This document shows, piece by piece, positions 10,890 to 22,246 of a DNA stretch of 64,000 nt. Source of the DNA: Eriocheir sinensis. Its lineage: Eukaryota > Arthropoda > Malacostraca > Decapoda > Varunidae. The DNA lies in contig NC_066578.1 of the NCBI RefSeq assembly GCF_024679095.1, positions 1 through 64,000 on the forward strand, given 5' to 3'. The number at the start of each line of letters is the position of its first letter. The stretch's first letter is position 1. Both the position numbers and the translations under genes were made by a program. A model generated the notes under the pieces. The model was given only the letters and a program-made list of their open reading frames with translations. It had not been told where the DNA came from and did no database searches.

Positions 10890-13343
10890 TAGTAATTATT
10901 AGTAACATAATGCATTATATACATACATAACACATAATGACATTGAATAAGAGATATATGCAGCTTCTATTGTACGGATAGTATATATTTTTTTAGATGA
11001 TTTTTAAAGGAATTTAGGTTTGGAAGGAGTTTTATGTGTTGAGGTATTGAGTTCCATAGTTTGGGGCCATTGCATGACAGGGAGTGTTGATATAGGGACA
11101 GGGCGTGTGGAGGTACATTTAGATTGTGGCTGGTACGAGTGTGATAGCTATGGTGGGGTTGCAGTAACATGGTATGTTCACTTTTTGTTTTATACATATA
11201 AATATCCATATCGAGTTTATTTAAATTGAAAAGTGTTAAAGTATTTGTTTCCTTATAGAGTGATAGTGTGCGTAATATTCGCTGTTTGTAATAACTCTTA
11301 TTATTTTCTTTTGTAATCGGAAAAAGGGTAACAGATGGGTTGGGTAAGTATTACACCAAATGGGTATGCAGTAACTTAGAATGGGTAAGACATGAGCATC
11401 ATATATGACTTTCAAAACATAACGAGGCATGTGATCTTTAATTTTATAGAGAAGGGCAACTATTCTAGATAGTTTAAGGCACATATTTGATATATGAGGT
11501 TTGAATGTTAGTGAGTCATCAAAAGTGATCCCTAATAGTGTATGCTGGGTTGTTCTTTTTATTATACTGTAATTATAAAATAATGGAGGTAGAGATTGTG
11601 TATGTTTGTTGGTGAATAGCATGTAATAAGTTTTATTTTGATTTACTGTTAATCTATTGCTCACACACCATTTATAGAAGATATCCATTTCCGTCTTGGC
11701 TTTATGTACCATGGCAGTTGGGTCTGTACCAGTTATATATAGAGTTCAGTCATCGGCAAATAATATAGTTTTACAATTTTTGAATATATGTGGTAGGTCA
11801 TTAATGTAAATTGAAAATAGAATTGGACCTAGAACACTTCCCTGTGGTATTCCATGTTTAATAAGCCGTGGTGTGGAGGAGTGGTCGAGCAATTTAGTGG
11901 ATTGAGTTATGTTTATCAAGTAGTCTCTGAACCAGTCATGTATGGTCCCTCTAATGCCGTAATGATATATTTTTTTCAATAAAATGTCTTGTCGAACAGT
12001 GACAAATGCTTTTTGAAAATCTATATAGATACTTAATAGAGAATTTTTTTTTAATCTAGTGTAGAGTAGATTTTTTCACTACTTAAAGCATTAAATGTAC
12101 TTAACCCTTGTCTGAAACCGTATTGATATGGAGTTATAACTGACTTATTCTCTAGGAAATTTACTAGATTAGCTTTCATTATTTTTTCGAATAGTTTTGA
12201 AAATACATTTAAAAGAGAAATTGGTCTGTAGTTAGTTAAGAGATCTTTATGGCCCTTTTTATAAATTGGAATTACATTAGCATGTTTTAGACATTGTGGG
12301 AATTTACCATAGAATATAGATTGGCTAAATAGAATTGATAAAGGAATGGCTAGTTGCTATTTGTTCTTTTTTATAGGAGATACAGAAATTTAATTTATAC
12401 TGGCTTTTGTGTTTTTTAAGTTGTTAATTATAACGATTACCTCTTGGGGGTCAATATGAGGAACTGCCATAGATGTTGGGTAATTGTTGGGGAGAAAGCT
12501 AATAGGGTCAATATTAGATGGTGGAATGTTACTATCTAGGTGAGATGCAATGTTCACATAGTATTCATTAAATGTTTCAGTTATTTCATCTGGACTTGTT
12601 AATATTTTGTTGTTATAGGAAATGTAATTTAGATAAGTTCTATTGTGATTGTTTTTTAAATCATTAATAGCTTTCCATATTACTTTTGTATTGTTTTTAA
12701 AGTTTGTAAATATATTCATATAATATGATTTCTTGGCAATTCTTATCGTTGTGTTTAGTGTATCTCGATACTTCTTATAATACTCTTCAGATATGGCCCC
12801 AATTTTGTAGTCCTTGTACAAATTGTTTTTAGTTTTAATGAATTTTAAGATAGCTTGTGTGATCCAGGGACTATTAAACCATTTTCCTGATATTTGTTTT
12901 GTTTTTATAGGAAAGCATTCCTCAAATAGGTCTTGAATTTTTTTGACGAATCAAGCACAATTTAAGTTAACATCTTATAAAGATAGATAGTCTTGCCAGC
13001 ATATAGAGTTTAGTTTAATTGAAAACACTTCTTTATGATTATTAGATATGTCTAGGATTTTTTTCTTATAGAGTTTCTGATTTGCTTTGGGAGTTGATAT
13101 ATTTAAGAATATTGGGAGATGATCTGAGATGGGAAAGTGCAAAATACCTGCTTTTACTTTAATGTTAAAGTTTATGTATATGTGATCCAAAAGTGAGGGT
13201 ACACCCAGGGATGAGCTGTCAGGAAATCTGGGAGGTCTAGCAATGAGTGAAGTTTAATAGTTGTATATTTGTAAGAAAGTTATTTGTTGGGATATGAGAA
13301 GTATGTTCAAGTAAATTAATGCTAAAATCTCTAATCAGCACTA
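10890..13343 (-). mobile_element. LINE family B, copy 1, 3' portion (endonuclease end, RT and C-terminus)
   Basis: An AT-rich non-LTR retrotransposon on the minus strand, read from 13343 downward. It begins with the end of the apurinic-type endonuclease (IVLIRDFSIN, then DHIYINFNI and FPISDHLPIFLNI with the catalytic SDH). A linker follows (YKKYRDTLNTTIRIAKKSYY, DEITETFNEYYVNIA), then the RT palm with HGIPQGSVLGPILFSIYIND and LFADD. Thumb and C-terminal blocks close it (LLGITFDDSLTFKPHI, LPILSYCIPIWCN, LQKKIIRVIT, LWNSIPQHIK). Frames are interrupted, for example by stops near 12060 and 12370-12390, so it is inactive. The tail is ATT-rich. I place it in the Jockey/CR1 superfamily without a firm clade. 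Confidence 0.85.
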
Positions 13344-13637
13344 TTTTTTTTTTTTTTTTTACAACAATGGAGGCAGCTCAAGGGCACACAAAAAAAGAAA
13401 ACAATAATAAAAAAAAAAGCCCGCTACTCGCTGCTCCTAAAAAAGAAACAAAAGAGGTGGCCGAAAGGAAGATCAAATACGGGAGGAGAGGTGTCCTGAT
13501 ACCCTCCTCTTGAAAGAGTTCAAGTCGTAGGCAGGAGGAAATACAGATGAAGGAAGATTGTTCCAGAGTTTACCAGCGTGAGGGATGAAAGAGTGAAGAT
13601 GCTGGTTAACTCTTGCATAAGGGGTTTGGACAGTATT
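13344..13637 (-). mobile_element. LINE family A, copy 2: 3' fragment inserted into LINE B
   Basis: On the minus strand this begins 'atactgtccaaacccctta' and runs through the family A C-terminus (SFIPHAGKLWNNLPSS, DLNSFKR) and 3' UTR into a poly-A of about 17 (the T run at 13344-13360). It sits exactly between the two halves of the endonuclease of LINE B: REKAKHN lies on one side and IVLIRDFSIN on the other, which join into a continuous endonuclease reading. It is therefore a 5'-truncated insertion younger than LINE B. Confidence 0.9.
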
Positions 13638-13998
13638 TAATTATGTTTTGCTTTCTCTCGTAAAAGTTCGTGCAATATGTGCGAGATTTCATCAACTTCA
13701 ATGTGTTTACTGTTGGGTCTGTAAATTGTGCATATAAGGAAACCTAATGAGTTTGTTTTTATCCTAATTGTGTTTATTTCTATATCTTCATTTACTATTG
13801 TCAAGTCTCTGATTTCCTGAGAATGTATTAGATTGGACACAAAAACTGATACCCCTCCCTGTTTGCGCGTATTTCTGGTTAAATGGTATAAGTGGTATCC
13901 TGTAAATTCGTGTAGGTGTCTGTAAACCAGGATTCAGTGACTGCCAAGATATCAGGTTGTCTGTGTAAAGATCTGAGGAGTAGTTGTATATTATCGAA
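13638..13998 (-). mobile_element. LINE family B, copy 1, 5' portion (endonuclease start)
   Basis: Continuation of the interrupted minus-strand LINE. The endonuclease motif block reads PDILAVTESWFTDTYT, then KQGGVSVFVSNLIHSQEIRD and LGFLICTIYRPNSKHIEVDE, up to the insertion point. The E of AVTESW corresponds to the catalytic Glu of this endonuclease family. The element is 5'-truncated at about 13998, where purine-rich microsatellite sequence takes over. Confidence 0.85.
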
Positions 13999-14195
13999 AG
14001 GAGAGAAAGATGGAAAAGAAGAGATGGAGGAAAAGGAGTAGGACGAAGAGGAGGAGAAGGAGGAGGAGAGGAAATGAGAGAAGAGGAGGAAGGGAACATT
14101 GGGGAGGGAGGGAAGGAGGAAAGAGAGAGGAGAGAAGGAGGAGGAAATCTTGGGAAGAGGAAGAAGGGAAGGAAAGGGAAGGACAGGGAGTGAAA
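13999..14195. repeat. Purine-rich (AGG/AAG) low-complexity tract
   Basis: Almost pure purine on the plus strand, with irregular AGG, GAGAA and GGAAG units. Confidence 0.85.
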
Positions 14196-14402
14196 AGCTC
14201 TCATGCTGTCCCCCGGAGCCCATCTTTGATCCTAGAATCTAGAGTCCAGGTTAATAGGTGGTCTTCTGGACATTATGTGGGTTGTCTTAGGCCACTCGAC
14301 GGTGACTGAAAAATCCCAGCTTGTGGCGCCGGGTGGGGCGTGAACCCGTGTCGTCCTGGACGCGGCGCCGTCACGCTATCCACTCAGCCACCGCCTGGAG
14401 GA
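14196..14402 (-). mobile_element. tRNA-derived SINE, family S1, copy 1
   Basis: The minus strand opens with a tRNA-like head: 'ccaggcggtggctgagtgg' matches an A box, and 'cgggttcacgcccc' about 40 nt later matches a B box. The body holds 'gctgggatttttcagtcacc' and 'tctagattctaggatcaaag'. The second copy at 45131-45508 shares these blocks and adds a longer 3' body with a poly-A tail, so this copy is 3'-truncated. Confidence 0.8.
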
Positions 14403-14460
14403 GAAGGAGTAGTGGTGCTGTTGTTATTATTGTTATTGTTATTATTATTGTTGATATTAG

Positions 14461-14461
14461 C

Positions 14462-14498
<37 letters not shown>

Positions 14499-14520
14499 AT
14501 AGTAGTAGTGTTATTATTAC
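14461..14520. repeat. (AGT)n microsatellite
   Basis: About 14 AGT units followed by irregular ATT/GTT triplets to about 14550. Confidence 0.9.
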
Positions 14521-14669
14521 TATCATTAATATTGTTATTGTTATTATCCCCCCTACCTACCTATCTACTTACCAGATTTCATAATTATGTACACCAGTCG
14601 CTCGCGCGCACGCATGCAACAACTACCTCGCCACCATCACTGAGGCGTATCACCACTTCTTCCCCAGCA

Positions 14670-16370
14670 CAGGGCCCTTCGCAACACAGTCATCAGGGAA
14701 ATCGCAGTGGCGAAGAAGGAGTACTACCCCCAAGAACTACAACACCTGGAGGGCAACAACACCAGCAAGATGTTCTCCAAGATACGCCATTTGTGTGGCC
14801 TGGGCAACCCGTCGTCGGCTTTCCATTTTCTCCCCTCCTCCTCCTCCCCCCTTGAGATAGCTGAACTGATTAACTCTCACTTTTCCTCCATCTGTCAAAG
14901 CCTTCCTCCCCTAGACCTTGCCTCCCTCCCCGCCTTCCTACCCTCCCCGTCTAATCCTCCCGCCGTGGAATAGTTTCAAGTTGCCGAAAAGCTCAGATCT
15001 CTCAAGCTCAAAAGGTCTACCACACCTCTAGATTTACCCATAAAGCTTTATCAGGAGTTTTCCTATGAACTTGCTACCCCCCTTGCCTCCATCATAAATG
15101 CCTCCCTCACTCAGAGCAAATGCCCCTCAAATTGGAAAACCTCATTCGTCACTCCCATCCCCAAAGTCACCAACCCCACCTCACTTAATGAGCCAAGACC
15201 CATTGCCATCACTCCAATCCCGAGCCTGCTTTGTGAAGGCACATGATACTATTCATTAAAAAAATTGATCAGAGGCAGTTCGGCAACGTTAGAGCCTCCT
15301 CCACAACACATTGTCTCATTAGTTTCCTTGATTTCATTCTAAAAAACCTGGAAACCAGAAAAACTTCCTCTGCCCTCGCCTTTTTTGACTTCCGGAAAGT
15401 CTTCGACCTGGTTGACCACACCACTGTCATCACCAAGGCCATAAACATCGGCCTGCCCTCCCACCTGACATCCTGGCTGGCGGACTTCCTGACGCACCGG
15501 CACCAAGCTGTGCGTCATCAGGGCAGCACATCCACCCTTCAGCCCATCTCTCCTGGGGTGCCACAAGGGACGCGCATGGGGCCTCTTTGTTTCCTTATTC
15601 TGATTAACAATGCACTGTTAGACGCCCCTCATCTCTGGAGGTACGTGGATGATTCTACAGTGGGCATCTCCATCAACAAAACAGCCCCTGATTACACGCC
15701 CCTACAACACATTCTGGACCGACTGCAGAGCTGGACGCAAGACAACCACGTCACCATCAACACCAACAAGACGGTGGTGATGCATTTTCACACCTCCACC
15801 ACTGCCATCCCACCGCCAGCCCTGGAGGTTGGCCCTCACCAGCTGCAGGTGGTTGAATCCACCAAACTACTTGGAGTCACCCTGGACAGCAAGCTGAGCT
15901 GGGGCAAGCACGTCACCACTATTATCAGGGCGGCTTCCTACAAACTTCTCATGCTGAGGCGCATGAAGGCATTGGGAGCCCCCCAAAGGATGCTCATCCC
16001 CAGACTCCTTTATGCCCCTCCTGCTTGGGCTTCTTCCATCAACAAGACCCAGCAACGCCAATTAGAGAGAGTGCAAAGGTGTGCATGCAGACAGATTCTG
16101 GGCAGTTCTTACACTAACTACGAGCATGCACTCACCCAGCTGAATATGCCCACCCTACAGGACCGATACCAGACAAACCTAACCAAATTCGGCAAGTCCC
16201 TCCTCCACAACCCCCGTCATAGAGATCTACTCCCACCCGCCCTCCCTCCCCCCACTAGACCCACAAGACACCACAATATTCTCGTCCCAGTCAAAACTCG
16301 CACGGACAGATATCGGCTTAGTGCGATACCGACGCTTGTGAGGGTCATTAACACCTCCATGATCACATGA
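14670..16370 (+). mobile_element. Rex1-like LINE, copy 1 (most of ORF2)
   Basis: A non-LTR polymerase read mainly in one frame. An N-terminal linker (TVIREIAVAKKEYYPQEL) is followed by the fingers (PIKLYQEFSYELATPLASI, PIPKVTNPTSLNEPRPIAIT). After a frameshift near 15235 come RQFGNVRASSTTHCLISFLD, FFDFRKVFDLVDHTTVITKA, PGVPQGTRMGPLCFLILINN and the active-site motif as YVDDST. The thumb follows (WTQDNHVTINTNKTVVMHF, LLGVTLDSKLSWGKH), then RVQRCACRQILG and a C-terminus ending VRVINTSMIT. GVPQGTRMGPLCF with YVDD rather than FADD separates this family from the others here and resembles Rex1/CR1-group elements. Only the long 375-codon part is uninterrupted. An AC run follows the stop directly. Confidence 0.88.
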
Positions 16371-16383
16371 CCCCTCCACCCCA

Positions 16384-16385
<2 letters not shown>

Positions 16386-16414
<29 letters not shown>

Positions 16415-16441
16415 CACACAGACGAACACACACACACACAC
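16386..16441. repeat. (AC)n microsatellite
   Basis: AC run with a GACGA interruption, about 15 bases after the stop codon of the Rex1-like LINE. A shorter AC run lies at 16594-16612. Confidence 0.9.
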
Positions 16442-16717
16442 GTCAGGCAAGGAGTTGTGACCTCGTTGTCGCGGTGTGTTGTGTGTGAGCGGTCTCAGTC
16501 CTACCCAAAGATCGGTACTATGAGCTCTGTGCTCTTCCGTAGGGGAACGGCTGGTTGTCTCGAGAGAGACTCGCAGCAGACCAAGAGGTGAATTACACAC
16601 ACACACACACACATCACCCTTCCCCACTTCCCCCATTACTCACCACATGAAACTCATTGTATGGTATTTTTGTGCATTTGCAGCATTATGGCTGCCTACA
16701 AATGAGTAAACCATTTA

Positions 16718-16867
<150 letters not shown>

Positions 16868-16883
16868 GTCACCTAATACTTAC

Positions 16884-17811
16884 TTAGGTCCGTTGGAAAC
16901 GCTGTATTGTGCGATACACCACCACCACCACCCCTATAGCCACCACTACATACTCTGTGGCCACCACCACTGCAACCATCACTGCCAAAACCAAATGAAG
17001 GGGGGGGTGTAGCTCCTCCGGGAATGGGTGGTGTTGTAGCTCCGGGAATGGGTGGTGTTGTAGCTCCGGGAATGGGTGGTGTTGTAGCTCCAGGAATAGG
17101 TGGTGTTGTAGCTCCAGGAATGGGTGGTGTTGTAGCTCCAGGAATAGGTAGTGTTGTAGCTCCAGGAATGGGTGGTGTTGTAGCTCCAGGAATAGGTGGG
17201 GGTGCAGCAGATGCTTGAATGGGTGGTTGCGTCATGCACTTGGGATGGATTACTACCCAGGTCGCTGATCTGTTATACATTTGATAGGGACAGCCTTGTT
17301 GTGGTTCCATGGCCCTCCATCTCGAGGGGCCGTAACCCACCACTTCCAGAAGCTGTAGGCTGTCAACGGTGACATGAGAAATACACACCTTCCTAATCTC
17401 ACTAGTAACTAACGTGAACTCGACAAACCCATTGGCGCGGTGCGAAGTCATATACAACGCCCACCATCTATCAGTGTTGACGGCGGTGAACAGGCTGTCC
17501 TTGGAGAACCATGCGGCCACCCTCTCATGCCCTGAATCACTGCCAGTGACAACCTGCATACCTATGCCCCTAAAGCCTTCCTCAGGCCACATGTACACGA
17601 CCTTCGACATTCTCCTTCCGTCTCTCCATAAGCGTGTTTCATTGGCAGTGACTCGAACGTCCCCTTCTCCCAGCACACTGTCAGCGTTGGTGCAGCTCGG
17701 GATTGAAGAGGCGTCCACGTCCTTCGGCCGGCTCAGAACCATCATCAGCAATAACAGAAAGGAGAGGACGTTCCCCCAGGGCAGGAGGCGTAGGAACAGT
17801 GCCTTCTTCAT
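16884..17811 (-). CDS. Unrecognised signal-anchored membrane protein, exon 1, copy 1 (frameshifted at its end)
   Basis: I do not recognise this protein family. The start at 17811 opens with a signal peptide (MKKALFLRLLPWGN, then the hydrophobic LSFLLLLMMVLS). An ectodomain of about 170 residues follows, with four Cys, two N-glycosylation sites (NET, NRS) and motifs such as MWPEEGFRGIGMQVVTG and TDRWWALYMTS. Next come eight 8-residue units of the type PIPGATTP. After an 8-G run at 17000-17007 the current frame becomes Gly/Ser-rich. One base over, the sequence instead encodes LVLAVMVAVVVA and AIGVVVVYRT, a transmembrane helix matching copy 2 at 56 kb, so this copy has a frameshift or a homopolymer assembly error. 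Without splicing the frame ends at 16873. I end the exon at 16884 because GTAAGTATT follows, as in copy 2. The two copies are about 95% identical over the ectodomain. Confidence 0.65.
17021..17212 (-). repeat. 24-bp coding repeat, 8 units (PIPGATTP)
   Basis: The plus-strand unit is 'gtagctccaggaatgggtgg' plus 'tgtt'. There are eight units here and two in the paralogue at 55767-55815, a length difference typical of a coding VNTR. The unit is a multiple of three, so changes in copy number keep the frame. Confidence 0.9.
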
Positions 17812-17928
17812 GGTCTAGGGCGTGTGTGCTGGCGGGCGGGGGATGAGCGTGTGTGCGTGTGTGTCTTGACGCGACAAACTTCAGTCAAGAAGTAGGGAAG
17901 GCAGCGTGCTGGGTAGTGTATCGGAAGT

Positions 17929-17994
<66 letters not shown>

Positions 17995-18232
17995 TCCTTC
18001 CTCCTTCCTTCTCCCTCCTCTCCTTCCTCTTCTGCCCCCCTCCCTCCTCCCTCCCTCTGGTGTTGGTGGTGTTGATGTTGTCGGTGGTGTTGGTGTCAAT
18101 TTGGCGGTGGTTCTTATCGTCAGAAGGTATATCCTAGTAGCGATAAAGGTTATCGTGCTTATAAACCTATCACCGGACGTTTCTTCCTGTCACTCTTTGT
18201 GTATCTGTCACCGTGTCTCAAACTGTGCCCGT
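17812..18232 (-). promoter_or_regulatory. Upstream region of membrane-protein gene copy 1, with CT run
   Basis: 17812-17935 is nearly identical to 56424-56545 upstream of copy 2, including 'cttgacgcgacaaacttcag'. A CT run (17936-17992) follows, and 18040-18232 matches the orphan block at 7855-8102. No TATA box is obvious. Calling it a promoter rests only on its position and its conservation between the copies. Confidence 0.4.
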
Positions 18233-18260
18233 CCATTTCTAAAGCCATGCTGTCGTGTGG

Positions 18261-18540
18261 ACCATGGCTGGTCACCAGTGGCGTAGTAAGGGGGGGGCGG
18301 TCCGTCCCGGGTGACAGCTTGAGGGGGGTGCCATGATACAGGCTCAAGTCTAATGGATAAATTCAGTGACGTAGCTAAGGGAAGGGGTGTTGGGGTCATA
18401 TAAGAAGACGCCCCACCAGGCCCCCAACAAAGGGGCCCGCCGCCCCCCCCAAATGATCCATTTGGGAGCCCCCATTTGTTGCCATTCTCATTTGTAGAAG
18501 TGTGTGGGGGAAACCCCACAAGGAGACAAGACACCCGTGC
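18261..18540. mobile_element. Possible hAT-like non-autonomous element ends
   Basis: 'cagtggcgtagtaagggg' at 18270 and 'cagtgacgtagctaaggg' about 95 bp later both look like the common CAGTGGCGTAGC terminal motif of hAT-type elements. G- and C-rich stretches lie between and after them. I could not define a matching opposite end or an 8-bp target duplication. Confidence 0.35.
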
Positions 18541-18769
18541 CCGCGCCCCCTAGATCTCCAGCCATGCCAGCATGTATAATCCCGCTGTGGATAATGATGG
18601 AGTTTTGATTACCCAGCACCAGCCACGCGTGATACCGTGAGTGACGGCGCCTTGTGTTTCATATGACTGTAGCAGATGAGTTGCTTTGCTTGTAGCAGAT
18701 GTGTTATTTACTATGAAGAACTTATTTTTGCATAAAGTTGAAGCTAAAGAACTGTACTTTATCATGTGA

Positions 18770-18887
18770 TGCTAAAAAACTTGAATGTATATGTTTGTTG
18801 TAGCATGAATCTCGCTGAACGGTATCGTAGGTAGGTGAGAGGGGCGGAAACAAAACAAGCTCGTGATGGAAACATCGTCGCATGCTA

Positions 18888-18952
<65 letters not shown>
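18770..18952 (+). mobile_element. SINE family S2, 3' fragment ending in (ATT)n
   Basis: 'tgtttgttgtagcatgaatc', 'tcgctgaacggtatcg' and 'cgtcgcatgc' followed by an ATT run match the 3' part of the SINE at 19208-19640. This copy lacks the tRNA-like head. Confidence 0.7.
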
Positions 18953-19019
18953 CATCTTATCATTTTAGTAGAACACCGAAATCGTCGTTAAGTGACTGGA
19001 GTACTGTATCATGCAGATA

Positions 19020-19110
19020 TATAATAATAATAACAATAATGATAAGAAGAAGAAGAAGAAGAACTGAAGAAGAATTATAATAATAAGAATGATGATAATA
19101 ATAATAATAT
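19020..19110. repeat. AAT/AAG-rich low-complexity stretch
   Basis: Short runs of AAT, AAG and GAT triplets. Confidence 0.7.
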
Positions 19111-19207
19111 TAGTCAGCCAGTTTTTTTCTACTTTTCAGATGTTGTCTCTGAATTTGTCTGACTGGAATGGTAAGCAATGTATGGGGATAATATAATAAT
19201 AATAACA

Positions 19208-19640
19208 ATAGTCTAGCAGGGCTCCAGTGGTCCAGTGGTAGTCTCCCCGCCTTGCGCTCCGGCGGGGTGCTGGAGTTTATAGGTTCGAGTCCTACCCGGT
19301 GCCATTGGGAGTGAAAAGGTGGGCTCTTTCCGACACCCCCAGCCCCGTTGTTGGGCCTCCTCCACTTGAAAGAATTGGGCATCTCTCTACCCGCCGTCTG
19401 GGTGGTTGCGCGGCATGCACCGCCTTCCTCCCTTGGGGTATATCCCCAACGAAATCCAAAAAAAAATTTTTTTTTGAATGTAGATGTTTGTTGTAGCATG
19501 AGTCTCGCTGAACGGTATCGAAGGAGGTGAGCGGGGCGGCGCCCAAGTGCGTGACGAGAATAAAACAAGCTCGTGATAGAAACATCTTCGTCGCATGCTT
19601 TTGTATTATTATCATTATAATAATAATAATTATTACTGTT
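19208..19640 (+). mobile_element. tRNA-derived SINE, family S2, near full length
   Basis: The head is tRNA-like: 'tccagtggtccagtggtag' contains an A box and 'ataggttcgagtcctacc' a B box, followed by the pseudo-acceptor 'cccggtgcca'. The body includes 'gggcatctctctacccgccg' and a stretch of nine A and nine T residues. The 3' segment 'tgtttgttgtagcatgagtc' to 'gtcgcatgc' is shared with 18770-18890, and the element ends in ATT/AAT-rich repeats. I call it a SINE rather than a tRNA gene because the acceptor stem does not pair and the body is a repeat. Confidence 0.75.
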
Positions 19641-19659
19641 ATATCCTCCACCAACGAAG

Positions 19660-19850
19660 TTGGGAAGAGGTTATATATTATGTCAAAGGTCAAAGGTCAA
19701 GGTCAAGGTCGCACAAAACATCCTTTTGGCCATAACTTCGGATCTCGTCATCGTAGAGACTTCAGACTTGGTTCATATTTTAGCTCATGGAAAGAAGCAC
19801 CTTGCATGGACTTGACCTTGACCTTTGACCTTGACCTCTAAAAGTTCGCC
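19660..19850. promoter_or_regulatory. Clustered AGGTCA half-sites arranged as an inverted repeat
   Basis: At about 19681-19712 the plus strand reads 'gtcaaaggtcaaaggtcaag' and on into more AGGTC. At about 19812-19843 the reverse complement appears ('cttgaccttgacctttgacc'). The arms contain TCAAGGTCA, the extended half-site known for FTZ-F1/ERR-type nuclear receptors, and AGGTCA direct repeats with 0-1 bp spacing. The two arms lie about 100 bp apart, so this may equally be a small inverted-repeat transposon that happens to carry the motif. No gene lies next to it. Confidence 0.5.
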
Positions 19851-19937
19851 CAAGGACAAAGTTTCCAAAAAAATAGAATTCAAGAAAATTAAAAGGGGAC
19901 GTCATGAAAAAAGTTTGTGAGCCACCCGACATTTTCA

Positions 19938-20518
19938 CACTGAGGTGCATCCTGTACCTGTATAACCAGAAAAGAGTGTAAACTCAAATGTCGTGCTTGA
20001 AAACTTGATATGATGATAAACACTAATACGTACACACGGCACACGCGGCCAGACAGGCAGCGTCACAGCCTCACACTAGTAAACTTTTAAGGTTCATTCC
20101 CCTACAGTGTGTCGTAGTACTAGTGTGGTGTCGCGAGTCATGTTTGTCCTGAGCCTCTACTGTTATGTTCTGGTGTGTTATGTACACATTTTGCCACCGC
20201 CATAACCAGGCACACGGCACACACACACCGCCACAACGCACAGCCCCCATGCAGCCCTCGCCTCCATCCTGCGGGCCCCGGTGCACACAGTCCCCGGCAG
20301 TCCTGTATCTTAAGATCTATGTACTAAAAGGTTGCCACAAAACGACCCCTACCTTACAGCGGCAGGCGTTCACAATTACAGCCTCCAGTCACCAGTGTGC
20401 ACGGTGCAGCACTATGGCATGGCGCGGCAGCCATACTGACTTGCTACAATACAATAAAATACACGACTTTTGAATCTACACTTTTCTGGTTATATAGGTA
20501 CAGGATACACCTCAGTAT
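19938..20518. mobile_element. Inverted-repeat element, ~58-bp arms, 0.58 kb
   Basis: Arm 19938-19995 begins 'acactgaggtgcatcctgta', and its reverse complement at 20462-20518 ends 'ggatacacctcagtat'. The arms share about 50 of 58 positions, including 'tataaccagaaaag' and 'gtcgtg'. A third partial arm copy is repeated at about 20618-20655. The interior has no long open frame. This fits a MITE-like element, but I see no clear target-site duplication. Confidence 0.65.
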
Positions 20519-20655
20519 GAATGGTTGTTGGTTCCCAAACTTTTTTCACGTCGTTCTCTTTAATTTTCTACTACTCTTACTTGTTGAGGTCCCTCGCTAC
20601 CCCCAAATAACTTCTTAGTGGTTATATAGGTACAGGATACACCTCAGTATGAAAA

Positions 20656-21113
20656 TGGTTGGTGGGTTCACTTTTTTTTTTTTTTCGACTTTCTCTTTTT
20701 TCTCTTGGAAATACTTACTCCCCTTGGGCTTTACCACCTAAATAACGAAGTAGCCTGACGCTTCCCACCCACGAGCGGCAAAAGTCTGCTGGTGAGGGAG
20801 CACGCGTTTGAACATGCAAGGCCTCAAGGGCAAGCACGGGCGACTTCAAGGTTCAGAGAATATATTTTCTTTCTTTGGACCCTGGGCTACTTCACCCTCG
20901 CACCTACCCAGCCCGCGTCAAAAGCTGCACCGTGTAGCAGGCCCTGAGCAGTGACCTAACATGTACATGCACAGCTGCGCCTCTTAAGCAAATTGCGACT
21001 TGGGTGTCTGCACTGTGCACATAAATGTGCGCCGTTACAAGCCACGGCTGCTTCAGGTGCAGCCCTGCCGCCGCTGTCTGCCCGTTTTATTATTTTTTTA
21101 TTTATTTATTATA
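20656..21113. other. Unassigned intergenic sequence
   Basis: No repeat, RNA or protein similarity that I recognise. Short frames only. Confidence 0.4.
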
Positions 21114-22038
<925 letters not shown>

Positions 22039-22055
22039 CTGGGCCCGTATCCTCG
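22039..22055 (+). repeat. Left terminal inverted repeat of Harbinger 1
   Basis: 'ctgggcccgtatcctcg'; perfect reverse complement of 30863-30879. Subterminal sequence to about 22215 is rich in 'taactttggtattaact'-type short repeats in both orientations. Confidence 0.93.
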
Positions 22056-22246
22056 ACGACTATTAATACTAAACTTGGTATTAACTTTCGACTTTGGTAT
22101 TAACTTCACTCTCAAAGTGTATCCTCAACAACTATTAGCCTAATACCTACTCTTAACTTTGGTATTAACTTGAGAGTGCTGGCGAGGACTTCTAAACACT
22201 TAATAGTAAAGTTAATAGTGAATCCCAGACCCAGACCCATATCAAC

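Noticed and set aside
19208..19295. Functional tRNA gene
   Set aside because: A and B boxes are present, but the acceptor stem does not close and the sequence continues into a repeated SINE body.
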